The notes under the pieces were generated by a model. That model ran no database searches and was not told the origin of the DNA. It worked only from the letters and a program-made list of their open reading frames with translations. A stretch of DNA of 64,000 bases, taken from the NCBI GenBank assembly GCA_000507305.1, contig DF239136.1:38368-102367 (forward strand). Direction: 5' to 3'. Positions 42,201 through 48,542 of the stretch are shown here, in pieces. Source of the DNA: Breviolum minutum Mf 1.05b.01. Taxonomy: Eukaryota; Sar; Dinophyceae; Suessiales; Symbiodiniaceae. The stretch's first letter is position 1. Every line of letters begins with the position of its first letter. The position numbers and the translations under genes were made by a program.

Positions 42201-44377
42201 TCTGAAGGATTTACATACAGTTCCAGGACCAAATCCAATAGGAGAAAGTGTTGGGAAGACTGCATGGTACTCGTTTGCAATTTCAATGGCAGTTGACCCA
42301 AACCACCACCATCCTACTCGAAGCAAAATGAGTTTAATTACTTTACTTCAAATGATCACCGATGTGGCATGCGGCAAATTCCTTGGTTTTGCCCGGAACT
42401 CAACGACTGACATTAACACGCGTTTTGACTCATCATCATCAGCACTTCGGGGGACGTGATGAACAACACGCATACCCTGGCGCAACACCCCCGGGGACGT
42501 GGACATCGCCCCATACCCCAAACCCTAAACCCTGAAACCCTAAACCCTGAAACCCTGAACCCTAAACCCGATCGTGTCCCCAAATGGCCGATGCCCTGCA
42601 ATATCTACTGCAGGTTTTCCTACATGAAAGGTGCAGGCGCTGGAATGCCAGCCTATTGCTGGGCCGCACTCGCATTGAGTTGGGCTTACTAAACCATGTC
42701 ACATCTTTGTATGCCATCATGCAAATATGCAGGCATGTGACCACAAAGTATGTCACGAAGCACATTTCGAGCCATATGGAAGTATCTGAACCTTAGACCG
42801 GTTGGTGGCGATAAAAAAAAAAGCTCCAGGGCATAAGCGCAGCGACAACCATAAACCCTAAACCCTCAAAGATTTCACTGGGTGGCGCCCGGGTGGCGGC
42901 TTTCATTTTGGCATGGAGCCGAGCCATTGACGACGCAGATCGCTCCATGAAAATTTCTGCAGCTGCATCTGCTTGCCATCTGGCTTTGAAGTTTAGATCT
43001 TCCATCCAACCAATCAGCGCGTTGTGGCAGAGCTACCAAGCAACCGAGAATATCGAGGACTGCGTCATCAACGCATCCGACCCTCGCACTTGGGCTTGCG
43101 CCCTCTAATTCCAGGCCATCGCCGAACGCACTGGCATCATGGGCCCAGATTGGCCACCAAATGTCCAAGAATCGCAGATGGACACGGTTTTCACCAAGTC
43201 CCCTAATTGATAGATAGATATGGGTGTCGTTCTAAAGGTCCTTGTCTTGAGTGTAGTATTCGATGACCTAAACGCTGAATTTGCTAAAGTAAATCTACTT
43301 TTTGGCGAAAGTTTCGCGAAAGTAGTAAGATATGACTGACACGTACATGGATTTTTGAAGATGAAGTTTATGTAGGGCGATTTTTCGCGAAAGTTTGGCG
43401 AAAGACGGCCTTCTCTTGAAAACTTGGTGGCCTAAACTGTTGACTTGTTATGTCTTGCTTCCAGAGAGGCAGGAAGCAGGTGAGCACTTAGTTTCGGTGT
43501 GGGAGTGTTGGAACTGGCCGGAGAAAATGAGCAAACCACCGTGAAAAGCAAAACGCCACACGTGAACGCGAATGAGTTTTGATGGTCGCTCAGACGCGCA
43601 GATGTCCGTTGTCAAGCTTCTTTCCTACCAAAAATTCCCAGATACAATCCAACATAGGGCCCCGCGAAAGTTTTTTGTGGAAATGGCGAAAGTTTGGCTA
43701 AAGTATTTTTTTTGGCTAAGAATGGCCGTTTCGAGAAGAAAGAATTTTGAACAACCCCCAAATGGTGGGGTCCAGTAACGATCGCATTTTCTTTTTTCTT
43801 GTTGGGTCTATATACTTCCATGTTTGGATGTCAAGCACGTGGAGGATGTTTGCCGGAGGTTGCGCGTGTAATGCGTGGCGATGCGTGGCATAAGGTTGGA
43901 ATATCACGACTTGCTGAGCCTCTTCGAGTTTCTAGACAACGGTGATGGAGTGATCACGTTGCTTGGACTTGCCATTTTGTTTAGAGACAAGCGCCAATTT
44001 TTGCCGTCGTTTTGGACCACAAAAATTATTCGTTTACCTTCCGAGAATTTTGTACGTCAGTTGAGTTTTTTATTTGCACTTTGTGCTGAGGCTCACAGAA
44101 TTCATAGAAGGCCGTTGCTGTCGCGAACCGGTCGGCAAACAAGAGGGGTCAGTCAATGTAGCCATCGGGATTGCGATTCTTTGTGTTGGTTCCCCTTTTT
44201 TCCCTAAATTTGCCACAGCTACGTGTTGAAAACGACGGTAATCTGAAGCGGGCCCTGTAAAATTCTGCATTGCTTCATAACAAATAGCTTGTGAGGGTGC
44301 AATTTCAAACCGTTGTAGGCGCAGCACGTCTACGTGGACAAGCCAAAGCTCTTGATGTTTGGCGAATGGAAACCAAG
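30141..44377 (+). CDS. Channel 2: voltage-gated cation channel, S3 to EF-hand tail (gene-level span)
   Basis: This is the gene-level span for the exons listed separately. The protein order is S3, S4 with four regularly spaced Arg, S4-S5 linker, S5, pore (YYGSFTRT ... FANWAPACR), S6 (GFAILNVVN), charged linker and two EF-hands, then the DVWRMETK helix. It is a plasma-membrane or organelle-membrane channel opened by voltage and tuned by calcium. S1-S2, the turret, one post-S6 exon and the last exons were not located. Junctions run in matching phase from 36,645 to 37,455 and from 39,444 to 44,377. At least eight donors are GC (after 36,695, 37,247, 39,494, 40,173, 41,874, 44,110, 44,377 and channel 1's 2748). 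Dinoflagellates are known to tolerate GC donors. Ion selectivity is not predictable. Confidence 0.8.
31253..31396. repeat. Palindromic MITE-like element, family D
   Basis: A 144-bp AT-rich element with 19-bp inverted ends (CCAAATAACCAATTAATAT) and an inner inverted pair (ATATTTCTATTA). It could fold into a long hairpin. One copy is seen. Confidence 0.72.
31403..31469. repeat. Second inverted repeat next to family D
   Basis: GAAAGGCCCATTAA pairs with a near-perfect inverted copy ending at 31,469, seven bases after the preceding palindrome. It may be a separate element or the outer part of a nested insertion. Confidence 0.6.
32322..32400 (+). CDS. Channel 2 S4 voltage-sensor exon
   Basis: This 79-nt exon, CTCAG acceptor and GTTAAG donor, encodes VVFTTSGSN then LEILRILRFARLARRLG. 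Arginines fall at every third position (R-x-x-R-x-x-R-x-x-R), the hallmark of an S4 voltage sensor. It ends one base into a Gly codon. The exon at 32,958 supplies two bases and continues the helix. No stop codon interrupts it. Confidence 0.82.
32958..33020 (+). CDS. Channel 2 end of S4 and S4-S5 linker
   Basis: After ATCCGAG the frame, completing the Gly codon of the S4 exon, reads ALRVVALSAHLASFQ then LPGKN. A basic end of S4 followed by an amphipathic linker is the expected order. The donor GTGCAA at 33,021 leaves phase 1, which fits the next exon at 33,548. An earlier GC donor is also possible. Confidence 0.6.
33548..33594 (+). CDS. Channel 2 S5 exon, VFKLILVLLVVLSQL
   Basis: A 47-nt open segment between CTCAAG and GTTTAG encodes a strongly hydrophobic helix, VFKLILVLLVVLSQL, in the phase left by the previous exon. 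Position and hydrophobicity fit S5. There is no family-specific motif, so the call rests on phase and order. Confidence 0.5.
34630..35070. repeat. Imperfect ACC/ACT trinucleotide array
   Basis: About 440 bp of ACTACC, CACTAG and TACTGC units. Frames across it give Pro/Leu, Val or Ser/Gly homopolymer-like peptides and are not genes. Confidence 0.95.
35210..35311. repeat. MITE family A, copy 3 (inverted)
   Basis: The reverse complement of the element at 38,578-38,678 with few differences (ends GGATGTTTCC and GGAAACGCCC). Orientation is opposite to copies 1 and 4. Confidence 0.75.
36645..36695 (+). CDS. Channel 2 pore exon 1, VFMYYGSFTRTSLSMFE
   Basis: A 51-nt exon, CCAG acceptor and GC donor, encoding VFMYYGSFTRTSLSMFE. 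Relatives have Y-Y-G-T-F-T-R-T-M-x-T-M-F-E in front of the pore loop, so the match is close. It ends in phase 0 and the next exon begins ILFANWAP, which restores the family sequence M-F-E-I-L-F-A-N-W exactly. Confidence 0.83.
36949..36996 (+). CDS. Channel 2 pore/selectivity-loop exon, ILFANWAPACRVLVEN
   Basis: A 48-nt exon, TTCAG acceptor and GTGCCC donor, phase 0 at both ends, encoding ILFANWAPACRVLVEN. The N-W-A-P segment takes the place of the pore-lining loop, and the family sequence C-R-V-L-V-D/E-N follows. Single-domain dinoflagellate channels of this type carry Asn/Ala here rather than a Glu of a typical calcium pore, so ion selectivity cannot be stated. Confidence 0.85.
37210..37247 (+). 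CDS. Channel 2 exon, VSEWFSIFFLFY(R)
   Basis: A 38-nt exon after CTGAG, with a GC donor, encoding VSEWFSIFFLFY and two bases of an Arg codon. It is the end of the pore loop and the start of S6. The following exon starts with G and completes Arg, giving the family sequence F-Y-R-C-V-x-G-F-A-x-L-N-V-V-N across the junction. Confidence 0.84.
37419..37455 (+). CDS. Channel 2 S6 exon, CVLGFAILNVVN
   Basis: A 37-nt exon after TTTTCAG encoding CVLGFAILNVVN, the S6 gate helix. A GTGCTT donor follows at 37,456. The frame also reads on as VLWLQTICQ to a GTTGAC site at 37,487, so the exon may end there instead. The next segment, linking S6 to ELAFRQKERD, was not found. Confidence 0.82.
38578..38678. 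repeat. MITE family A, copy 4
   Basis: About 100 bp, with GGGTTTCC and GGAAACACCC at the ends, GGTACCCC and GGGGATACCCC inside, and the shared core AAAATGGATGGTTTATAATG. Confidence 0.78.
39444..39494 (+). CDS. Channel 2 post-S6 exon, ELAFRQKERDVVSYNRK
   Basis: A 51-nt exon, CGTCAG acceptor and GC donor, phase 0 at both ends, encoding ELAFRQKERDVVSYNRK. This charged helix links S6 to the first EF-hand in the family. It joins to VRRLFQSIDASG at 40,140. Confidence 0.78.
40001..40020. repeat. (TG)n microsatellite
   Basis: Ten TG units directly after a decayed arm of MITE family C. Confidence 0.9.
40140..40173 (+). CDS. Channel 2 first EF-hand, VRRLFQSIDASG
   Basis: A 34-nt exon after GCAGAG with a GC donor (GCAGGG). 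It encodes VRRLFQSIDASG and leaves phase 1. The next exon (41,103) begins GT and restores the loop as D-A-S-G-D-G-A-I-T. The EF-hand helix-loop order is as in relatives. Confidence 0.8.
41103..41160 (+). CDS. Channel 2 first EF-hand, DGAITLEEFEKLVSSPKL
   Basis: A 58-nt exon, CGCAG acceptor and GTGCCA donor, encoding the second half of the calcium loop and its exiting helix, DGAITLEEFEKLVSSPKL, then two bases of an Arg codon. The Glu at the end of the loop is present, so the site should bind calcium. Confidence 0.85.
41851..41874 (+). CDS. Channel 2 24-nt microexon, (R)FWMSQLE(Q)
   Basis: A 24-nt exon after TGAGCAG, with a GC donor, encoding FWMSQLE. Its first base completes the Arg codon of 41,103-41,160 and its last two bases join the G of 43,895 to give Gln. 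Relatives have L-W-M-S-Q-L-E between the two EF-hands. Both phases and the protein agree. Confidence 0.75.
42520..42569. repeat. Interstitial TTTAGGG-type telomeric repeats
   Basis: AAACCCT units mixed with GAAACCCT variants over about 50 bp. TTTAGGG is the plant/algal and dinoflagellate telomere repeat. A second short copy lies at 42,852-42,866. Confidence 0.85.
42584..42796 (+). CDS. Intronless open frame between telomeric repeats, unknown
   Basis: A 70-codon frame with good codon use (MADALQYLLQVFLHERCRRW and on), lying between the two telomere-repeat blocks. There is no recognised domain. Lack of introns in a region of microexon genes suggests a retrocopy fragment. It interrupts an intron of channel 2. 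Confidence 0.35.
   Translation: MADALQYLLQVFLHERCRRWNASLLLGRTRIELGLLNHVTSLYAIMQICRHVTTKYVTKHISSHMEVSEP
42852..42866. repeat. Second short telomeric repeat
   Basis: TAAACCCTAAACCCT, two units, about 280 bp from the first block. Confidence 0.8.
42866..43210 (+). pseudogene. Intronless coding-like stretch with an in-frame TAA
   Basis: From just after the telomeric repeat, one frame reads RAIDDADRSMKISAAASACH and on to ALWQSYQATENIEDCVINAS, stops at TAA 43,106-43,108, and continues in the same frame with A-E-R-T-G-I-M-G-P-D-W-P-P-N-V to TGA near 43,207. GC-rich codons and a same-frame continuation suggest a decayed processed gene. Product unknown. Confidence 0.4.
43895..43957 (+). CDS. Channel 2 second EF-hand, LEYHDLLSLFEFLDNGDG
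   Basis: A 63-nt exon, CATAAG acceptor and GTTGCT donor, encoding LEYHDLLSLFEFLDNGDG then VIT. It has the same length and phases as the channel 1 exon at 1190. It accepts two bases from the microexon at 41,851 and leaves two bases of Thr. Confidence 0.88.
44091..44110 (+). CDS. Channel 2 20-nt microexon, LTEFIE(G)
   Basis: GCTCACAGAATTCATAGAAG, between TGCTGAG and a GC donor. Its first base completes Thr of VIT, it reads LTEFIE, and it leaves one base of Gly that the exon at 44,319 completes. Protein and both phases match the uninterrupted exon of channel 1. Confidence 0.8.
44319..44377 (+). CDS. Channel 2 exon, AARLRGQAKALDVWRMETK
   Basis: A 59-nt exon after TTGTAG, with a GC donor (GCCGCA), encoding AARLRGQAKALDVWRMETK in phase with the microexon before it. 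In channel 1 the next exon encodes VEVLFEEVL. I find no equivalent downstream here before the sequence changes character, so channel 2 is either truncated at this point, continues after a long intron, or was cut by a misassembly. Confidence 0.85.
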
Positions 44378-44599
44378 GCCGCAAAGATCCACCCTATAAG
44401 ATGAAGCCGACGAAGTGCCCATAGATTCCATAGATCCTGTAGGATCACAACCTGTTTTTAAACGTTTTTTAATCGTTTCTTGAGGCGTTCCCAATCACCA
44501 AACATACATGATTTCTGTACCCATGCAAATAGTGTAAATATATATATATATATATTCTGGGTGGATCTTAGCATGTGTGCGTTTCTGTCCCCACCTACT

Positions 44600-45130
44600 T
44601 TTGAGCATTGTCAATCATCATTGTCAAACAATGCCCTTTCAGGGTGTTCTTTCTCCAACCGTCATTGTCAAACAATGCCCTTTCAGGGTGTTCTTTCTCC
44701 AATCATCATTGTCAAACAATGATCTTTCAGGATGTTCTTTCTCATTTTGCATTTCTGTCCCCACCTACTTTTGATTTGAGCATTGTCAATAATCATTGTC
44801 AAACAATGCCCTTTCAGGATGTTCTTTCTCCAACCATCATTGTCAAACAATGCCCTTTCAGGGTGTTCTTTCTCCAACCATCATTGTCAAACAATGCCCT
44901 TTCAGGGTGTTCTTTCTCCAATCATCATTGTCAAACAATGCCCTCTCAGGATTTCCTTTCTCATTTGTGTTTGTCCCCACCTACTTTTGAGCATTGTCAA
45001 TCATCATTGTCAAACAATGCCCTCTCAGGATTTCCTTTCTCATTTTGCGTTTCTGTCCCCACCTAGTTTTGAAAATTTGAGCATTGTCGATTAATCATCA
45101 TTGTCAAACAGTGCCCTTTCAGGCATCCCT
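44600..45130. repeat. Tandem array built on a CATTGTcaaACAATG palindrome
   Basis: Units of about 44 bp (CATTGTCAAACAATGCCC, then TTTCAGG and GTTCTTTCTCCAA) repeat, interspersed with a second module, TTTCTGTCCCCACCTACTTT. About ten palindromes occur. All open frames here are translations of the repeat. This array marks the border between the two parts of the window. Confidence 0.88.
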
Positions 45131-45732
45131 TTCTCATTTTGCGTTTCTCTCCCCACCATCCTCCCTCTACAATACAGGGGAAGTAAGTAGTCTTTCCGTT
45201 CCACCCAAACAGCTGGGACTACAACTTAGCTGGTCAACTGGAATACTGGTTTGCCCCAAACAGTTTCCACTAACTAGTAAAGTAACCCAAACAATTTCTC
45301 CACAAAAGGGGCATTTTAGTCTGTAGTCTCCGGGGGTTACACCTGTAACTGGGTCAAGACGAAACAAAATCTCAATAATTTAACCAATTACACCTGCCAA
45401 ACATGTCCCACAAACAAGAAAATATTCATTCCCATCTTCCCTCCAAACTGTGGGGGTAAGTAGACCAGGATATTTAAAATCATCTAAGACTTTTGAATGA
45501 TAAGTGATATTTCGTCATTGTATGTGGTGTGCCACTTTCCAAGTCACAATCATAATTTCTGGCACCACAGGCACCCGTTAAAACTATGTGAGTCACAAAC
45601 CAAATGTCAACCACTTACATGCTAGACTTTTCCTTCACCTAAGTTCAGAATCCCTACTCCATCATCCCAATTACCACCAGCAACATCACTGTCACAGCTA
45701 CCACTGACATGAAACCACCATCATTGCCAATG

Positions 45733-45778
<46 letters not shown>

Positions 45779-46360
45779 TGTCATCACCATCATCATCCCG
45801 ACCATCATCATCATCATCATCATCATTGTTACCACCATCATCACCATGACCATCAACATCATCCGCCAACAACCATGCCGTTCGCCCTCGCCCAAAAAAT
45901 CCCAAAAACTTCAAGTGAGCATTCACAATCTTTGGTTTGAGAGCACACCACAACAGTGTTTTGATGTGTGAGTTGCAGTTTGGTCGCAAAGAAAACACTT
46001 GATGATGTGACAGTGATGAGACGGTAGGGTGTTTTTTCTGAATGATGATGATGAGCTGCGATGACAATGACAAATGACAATGAGGGCAATAGACCTTCCA
46101 CTAATCCAGAGGCACTGGGGCCAATTCAGTGCTCACAACTCAAACACGCTTTTTTTGCAAGCATATATGACCAGTCATTGCCAGCAAGCTTTTGCCTCAG
46201 GCAAAGGTCATTGTCAGCAATTAAATAGACATGTCATTTAACATGGCAAGTCATGATAACTTTAACATCAGACTTAATTAATTTAATAAGTCAGCTAGGA
46301 TTCCAAGTTTAGTAGCCTAGTCGCCGACAGCATCACTACATATCATTGTCACCGCAAATC
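45131..46360. other. Intergenic DNA at the strand switch
   Basis: There is no supportable gene. It contains the CAT microsatellite, scattered CATTGTCA motifs and CCAAACAGT-type short repeats near 45,200-45,300. It separates the last + strand exon (44,377) from the first - strand gene end (46,473), so transcription converges here. Confidence 0.5.
45718..45860. repeat. (CAT)n microsatellite
   Basis: CATCATCAT with occasional CAC and TGT changes. Frames give poly-Asp or poly-Met and are rejected as genes. Confidence 0.95.
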
Positions 46361-46472
46361 ATTGTCAAATCAGATTGTCAAGAAGCAAAACATGCAGGAC
46401 AAAACCTTTTCCTCACTGCAGCGCTCCCATCTCAAAATTTTGCAGGCAGGCATTAAATCTTTAGCTGGCAAA

Positions 46473-47102
46473 TCAGCGAAGACCGGCCTTCACCTTGCAC
46501 CTGGAGCATCCCTTCACGGCAAAGCGGCACTTGGAGCAACCAAGACGAGGTTGTGAAGGCGAAGGTGAGCCAAGTGCTAATGTTGGTGCATCAACACTGT
46601 CAACTTCATCATCTTCTTCAGGCTTTTCCTCCTCACCATCCTCTCCAACTTCCATGCAAGTCTTGCTTTTCTTTGCCTGTTCCATCTCCTTCTCCTTATC
46701 AGCCTTCTTCTTTGCTGCAGCAAGCTTCTTAGCCTTAGCCTTAGCTGCTGCCATTTTCTTGGCATCTGCCGCCTTCTTCTTCGCTGCCGCCTTAGCCTTA
46801 GCCCGGGCATCTTGCGCCTTTTTCTTGGCAAGTGCCTTTGCTGCCGCTGTTGACTTGTCCTTCTTCTCCGCATCATCCTTCTTAGGCCGTGTCTTTGCTG
46901 AAGGCCTCTTCATCTTCACTTCGGCTGCTGGTTTCTTCTTTGAATCTTCAGGCTCAGGTGTGGCGTCTTCAAAGCACTCAACCTCAGCACCAGGCTCTCC
47001 ACCTTCATGCTCATCAGAATCACCCATCGCCTTCTCTGGTGAATCCTCCGCCTTCTTGGAAAAATTAGGCCAGTAGGCATCCACCCCACATCCGCCCGAC
47101 AT
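46473..47102 (-). CDS. Lys/Ala-rich protein with C-terminal Cys knuckle
   Basis: A 209-residue frame without introns, starting MSGGCGVDAYWPNFSKKAE. Residues about 60-145 are a long Lys/Ala run (A-K-K-K-A, A-A-A-K-A-K) as in linker-histone tails or nucleolar proteins, then an acidic patch, then GCSKCRFAVKGCSRC, which is C-x2-C-x6-C-x2-C and probably binds zinc. The opposite-strand frame (46,495-47,076) is a Ser/Phe-rich shadow. A nuclear or chromatin role is inferred from composition only. The same Cys pattern recurs, as I remember, in other dinoflagellate proteins. Codon use is GC-ending, as in the neighbouring - strand genes. Confidence 0.7.
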   Translation of the reverse strand: MSGGCGVDAYWPNFSKKAEDSPEKAMGDSDEHEGGEPGAEVECFEDATPEPEDSKKKPAAEVKMKRPSAKTRPKKDDAEKKDKSTAAAKALAKKKAQDARAKAKAAAKKKAADAKKMAAAKAKAKKLAAAKKKADKEKEMEQAKKSKTCMEVGEDGEEEKPEEDDEVDSVDAPTLALGSPSPSQPRLGCSKCRFAVKGCSRCKVKAGLR

Positions 47103-47447
47103 TCTGCGAAAAGCCTGAAATGTTACTGGTATTTTGAACCTGAAATAGCAGCTAGTTCATGACAGCAACAGTCCACATGACAATGACAGCCTGACAGTGA
47201 CAGTGCAAAAGACAGTGAAGACAGTGATGAACATCAACGCAACAATTCCAGGCGCAAAAGGTCTGATTCTTCTGATTAAACCAGGCAAAAAAACTTTAAG
47301 CAAGCCTTGACCAGTCCAAAACTAATTTAAACAACTTTTGGTGACAAGAAGTTGCAAGAAATTGCTGGCTTACATCCTTTTTCTTCCATCGCTGTCCATT
47401 ATATTGTCCATTTTCACAACCAGACCCTCAACCTTCAAAATATAATC
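47103..47447. other. Short intergenic spacer
   Basis: Contains several TGACAGTGA / CAGTGACAG motifs (47,185-47,230) and no coding signal. Confidence 0.5.
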
Positions 47448-47912
47448 TCATGGTCCCAAGCCTGAAACACAATGCTTGCAAGGGTTCAGAAAGTGCAACT
47501 TGTCGTTGATACGATTTTCTTGGCCATCATCCTGAAACGGTCGGCGCACCAAATGCCTGCAGTCCTGTGAAGAATGCCAACACTTCCCATGCTTAGTCAC
47601 AATGATCCGCTTTGCTTTGTTCATACCCAACGCACCTTCCTGACCTTCATTGGAGCTATTTGTCCGAAGGATAGGAGGGTCTGATGCTTGATCTTCATCA
47701 TTGTCATCATTTTTCTTTGTATGTTTTTTTTGCGAACATTTTATTGTTATTTCAACAGCATGGAGCAAACCATGCATCCCACAGCTGACGAGGAAGAAGA
47801 CAAGCGCCACAATGCATGAGGCTTCCCCAAAGGTAGCTCCAACTGCCAAAGTTGCAACAAGAGCACACACTCCTTCATGCAGAAAGGATCTCATGAGTTG
47901 GATCAACAGCAC
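47448..47912 (-). CDS. Small membrane protein with CxH/CxxC tail
   Basis: A 154-residue frame. Residues about 12-55 are two hydrophobic helices (GVCALVATLAVGATF and IVALVFFLVSCGMHG). A polar, Asp-rich middle follows, and the tail has G-K-C-W-H-S-S-Q-D-C-R-H-L and later N-P-C-K-H-C, a plausible metal-binding set. It is probably anchored in a membrane with the Cys/His tail on one side. Whether the Met at 47,912 is the true start is open, since an exon near 48,200-48,346 could precede it. Function unknown. Confidence 0.5.
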   Translation of the reverse strand: MLLIQLMRSFLHEGVCALVATLAVGATFGEASCIVALVFFLVSCGMHGLLHAVEITIKCSQKKHTKKNDDNDEDQASDPPILRTNSSNEGQEGALGMNKAKRIIVTKHGKCWHSSQDCRHLVRRPFQDDGQENRINDKLHFLNPCKHCVSGLGP

Positions 47913-48088
47913 CTTTGCTAGGAACTTGAGTCAAACAGCTTCAATTTTTAGTGTGTGTAGTAGGCTGCGTGAGGTGAGGGTTTAATACAACGTCGCATGT
48001 CTGAAAACAGAAATAGCAAGTCCAGTCAAGTTAGTTTGCATCAAGCATGATCATTTTCCTGCCATTCGCCACCAGGGCTGGGAGTAAG

Positions 48089-48346
48089 TCAACATGACAA
48101 TGATGACAATGAAAATTCAAAAATCACACTGGCTCTGCGCCTACAAGCAGCACCTTTGCAGCCAGCAACCAAAGCACTCAAAGTGAAGCAACTGAACTTG
48201 CTCATTTTTTTAAAAGTTGTCTGATTATTCATTATTCGATGATACTGCATGATGGGCCCTGGCACTGTCTGTCTAACAAGGGCTACTCCGAAGCCTGCTG
48301 CAACCCCCTGCCCAACCAATAAACTCTCCGCAGATGTGACTAACAA
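48089..48346 (-). CDS. Possible small exon or gene, hydrophobic start
   Basis: An 85-codon frame. The first half (LVTSAESLLVGQGVAAGFG) resembles a signal or membrane segment and the second (M-S-K-F-S-C-F-T-L-S-A-L-V) is also hydrophobic. It may be a 5' exon of the 47,448-47,912 gene. Weak evidence. Confidence 0.25.
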   Translation of the reverse strand: MLVTSAESLLVGQGVAAGFGVALVRQTVPGPIMQYHRIMNNQTTFKKMSKFSCFTLSALVAGCKGAACRRRASVIFEFSLSSLSC

Positions 48347-48542
48347 TTTATTATTTATAATAATTTAAGACGAGTCAGTTGTCAAATTCAAATGGAATCT
48401 GAAAAAACAACATGAAACAGTGATGATTAATGGCCATGCTGGGCAAGGACCTTAGCAAGCAGTGTGGCAGGGACAGTGTTGTGACAGTGTTGTCACATCA
48501 ACGTGACTGGGGCTGAAACCTCTAGCAGCCACACTCTAGTCT

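Noticed and set aside
44600..45130. Regular palindromic repeats with intervening segments, CRISPR-like at first sight
   Set aside because: The intervening segments are themselves repeats of each other, the DNA is eukaryotic, and there are no cas genes. It is a tandem satellite.
45654..46073. Asp-rich or Met-rich frames on the - strand
   Set aside because: They arise from the CAT microsatellite. The flanking residues look random.
46495..47076. A 193-codon Ser/Phe/Ala-rich frame on the + strand
   Set aside because: It is the complement of the Lys/Ala-rich protein. Codon bias and the Cys knuckle favour the - strand.
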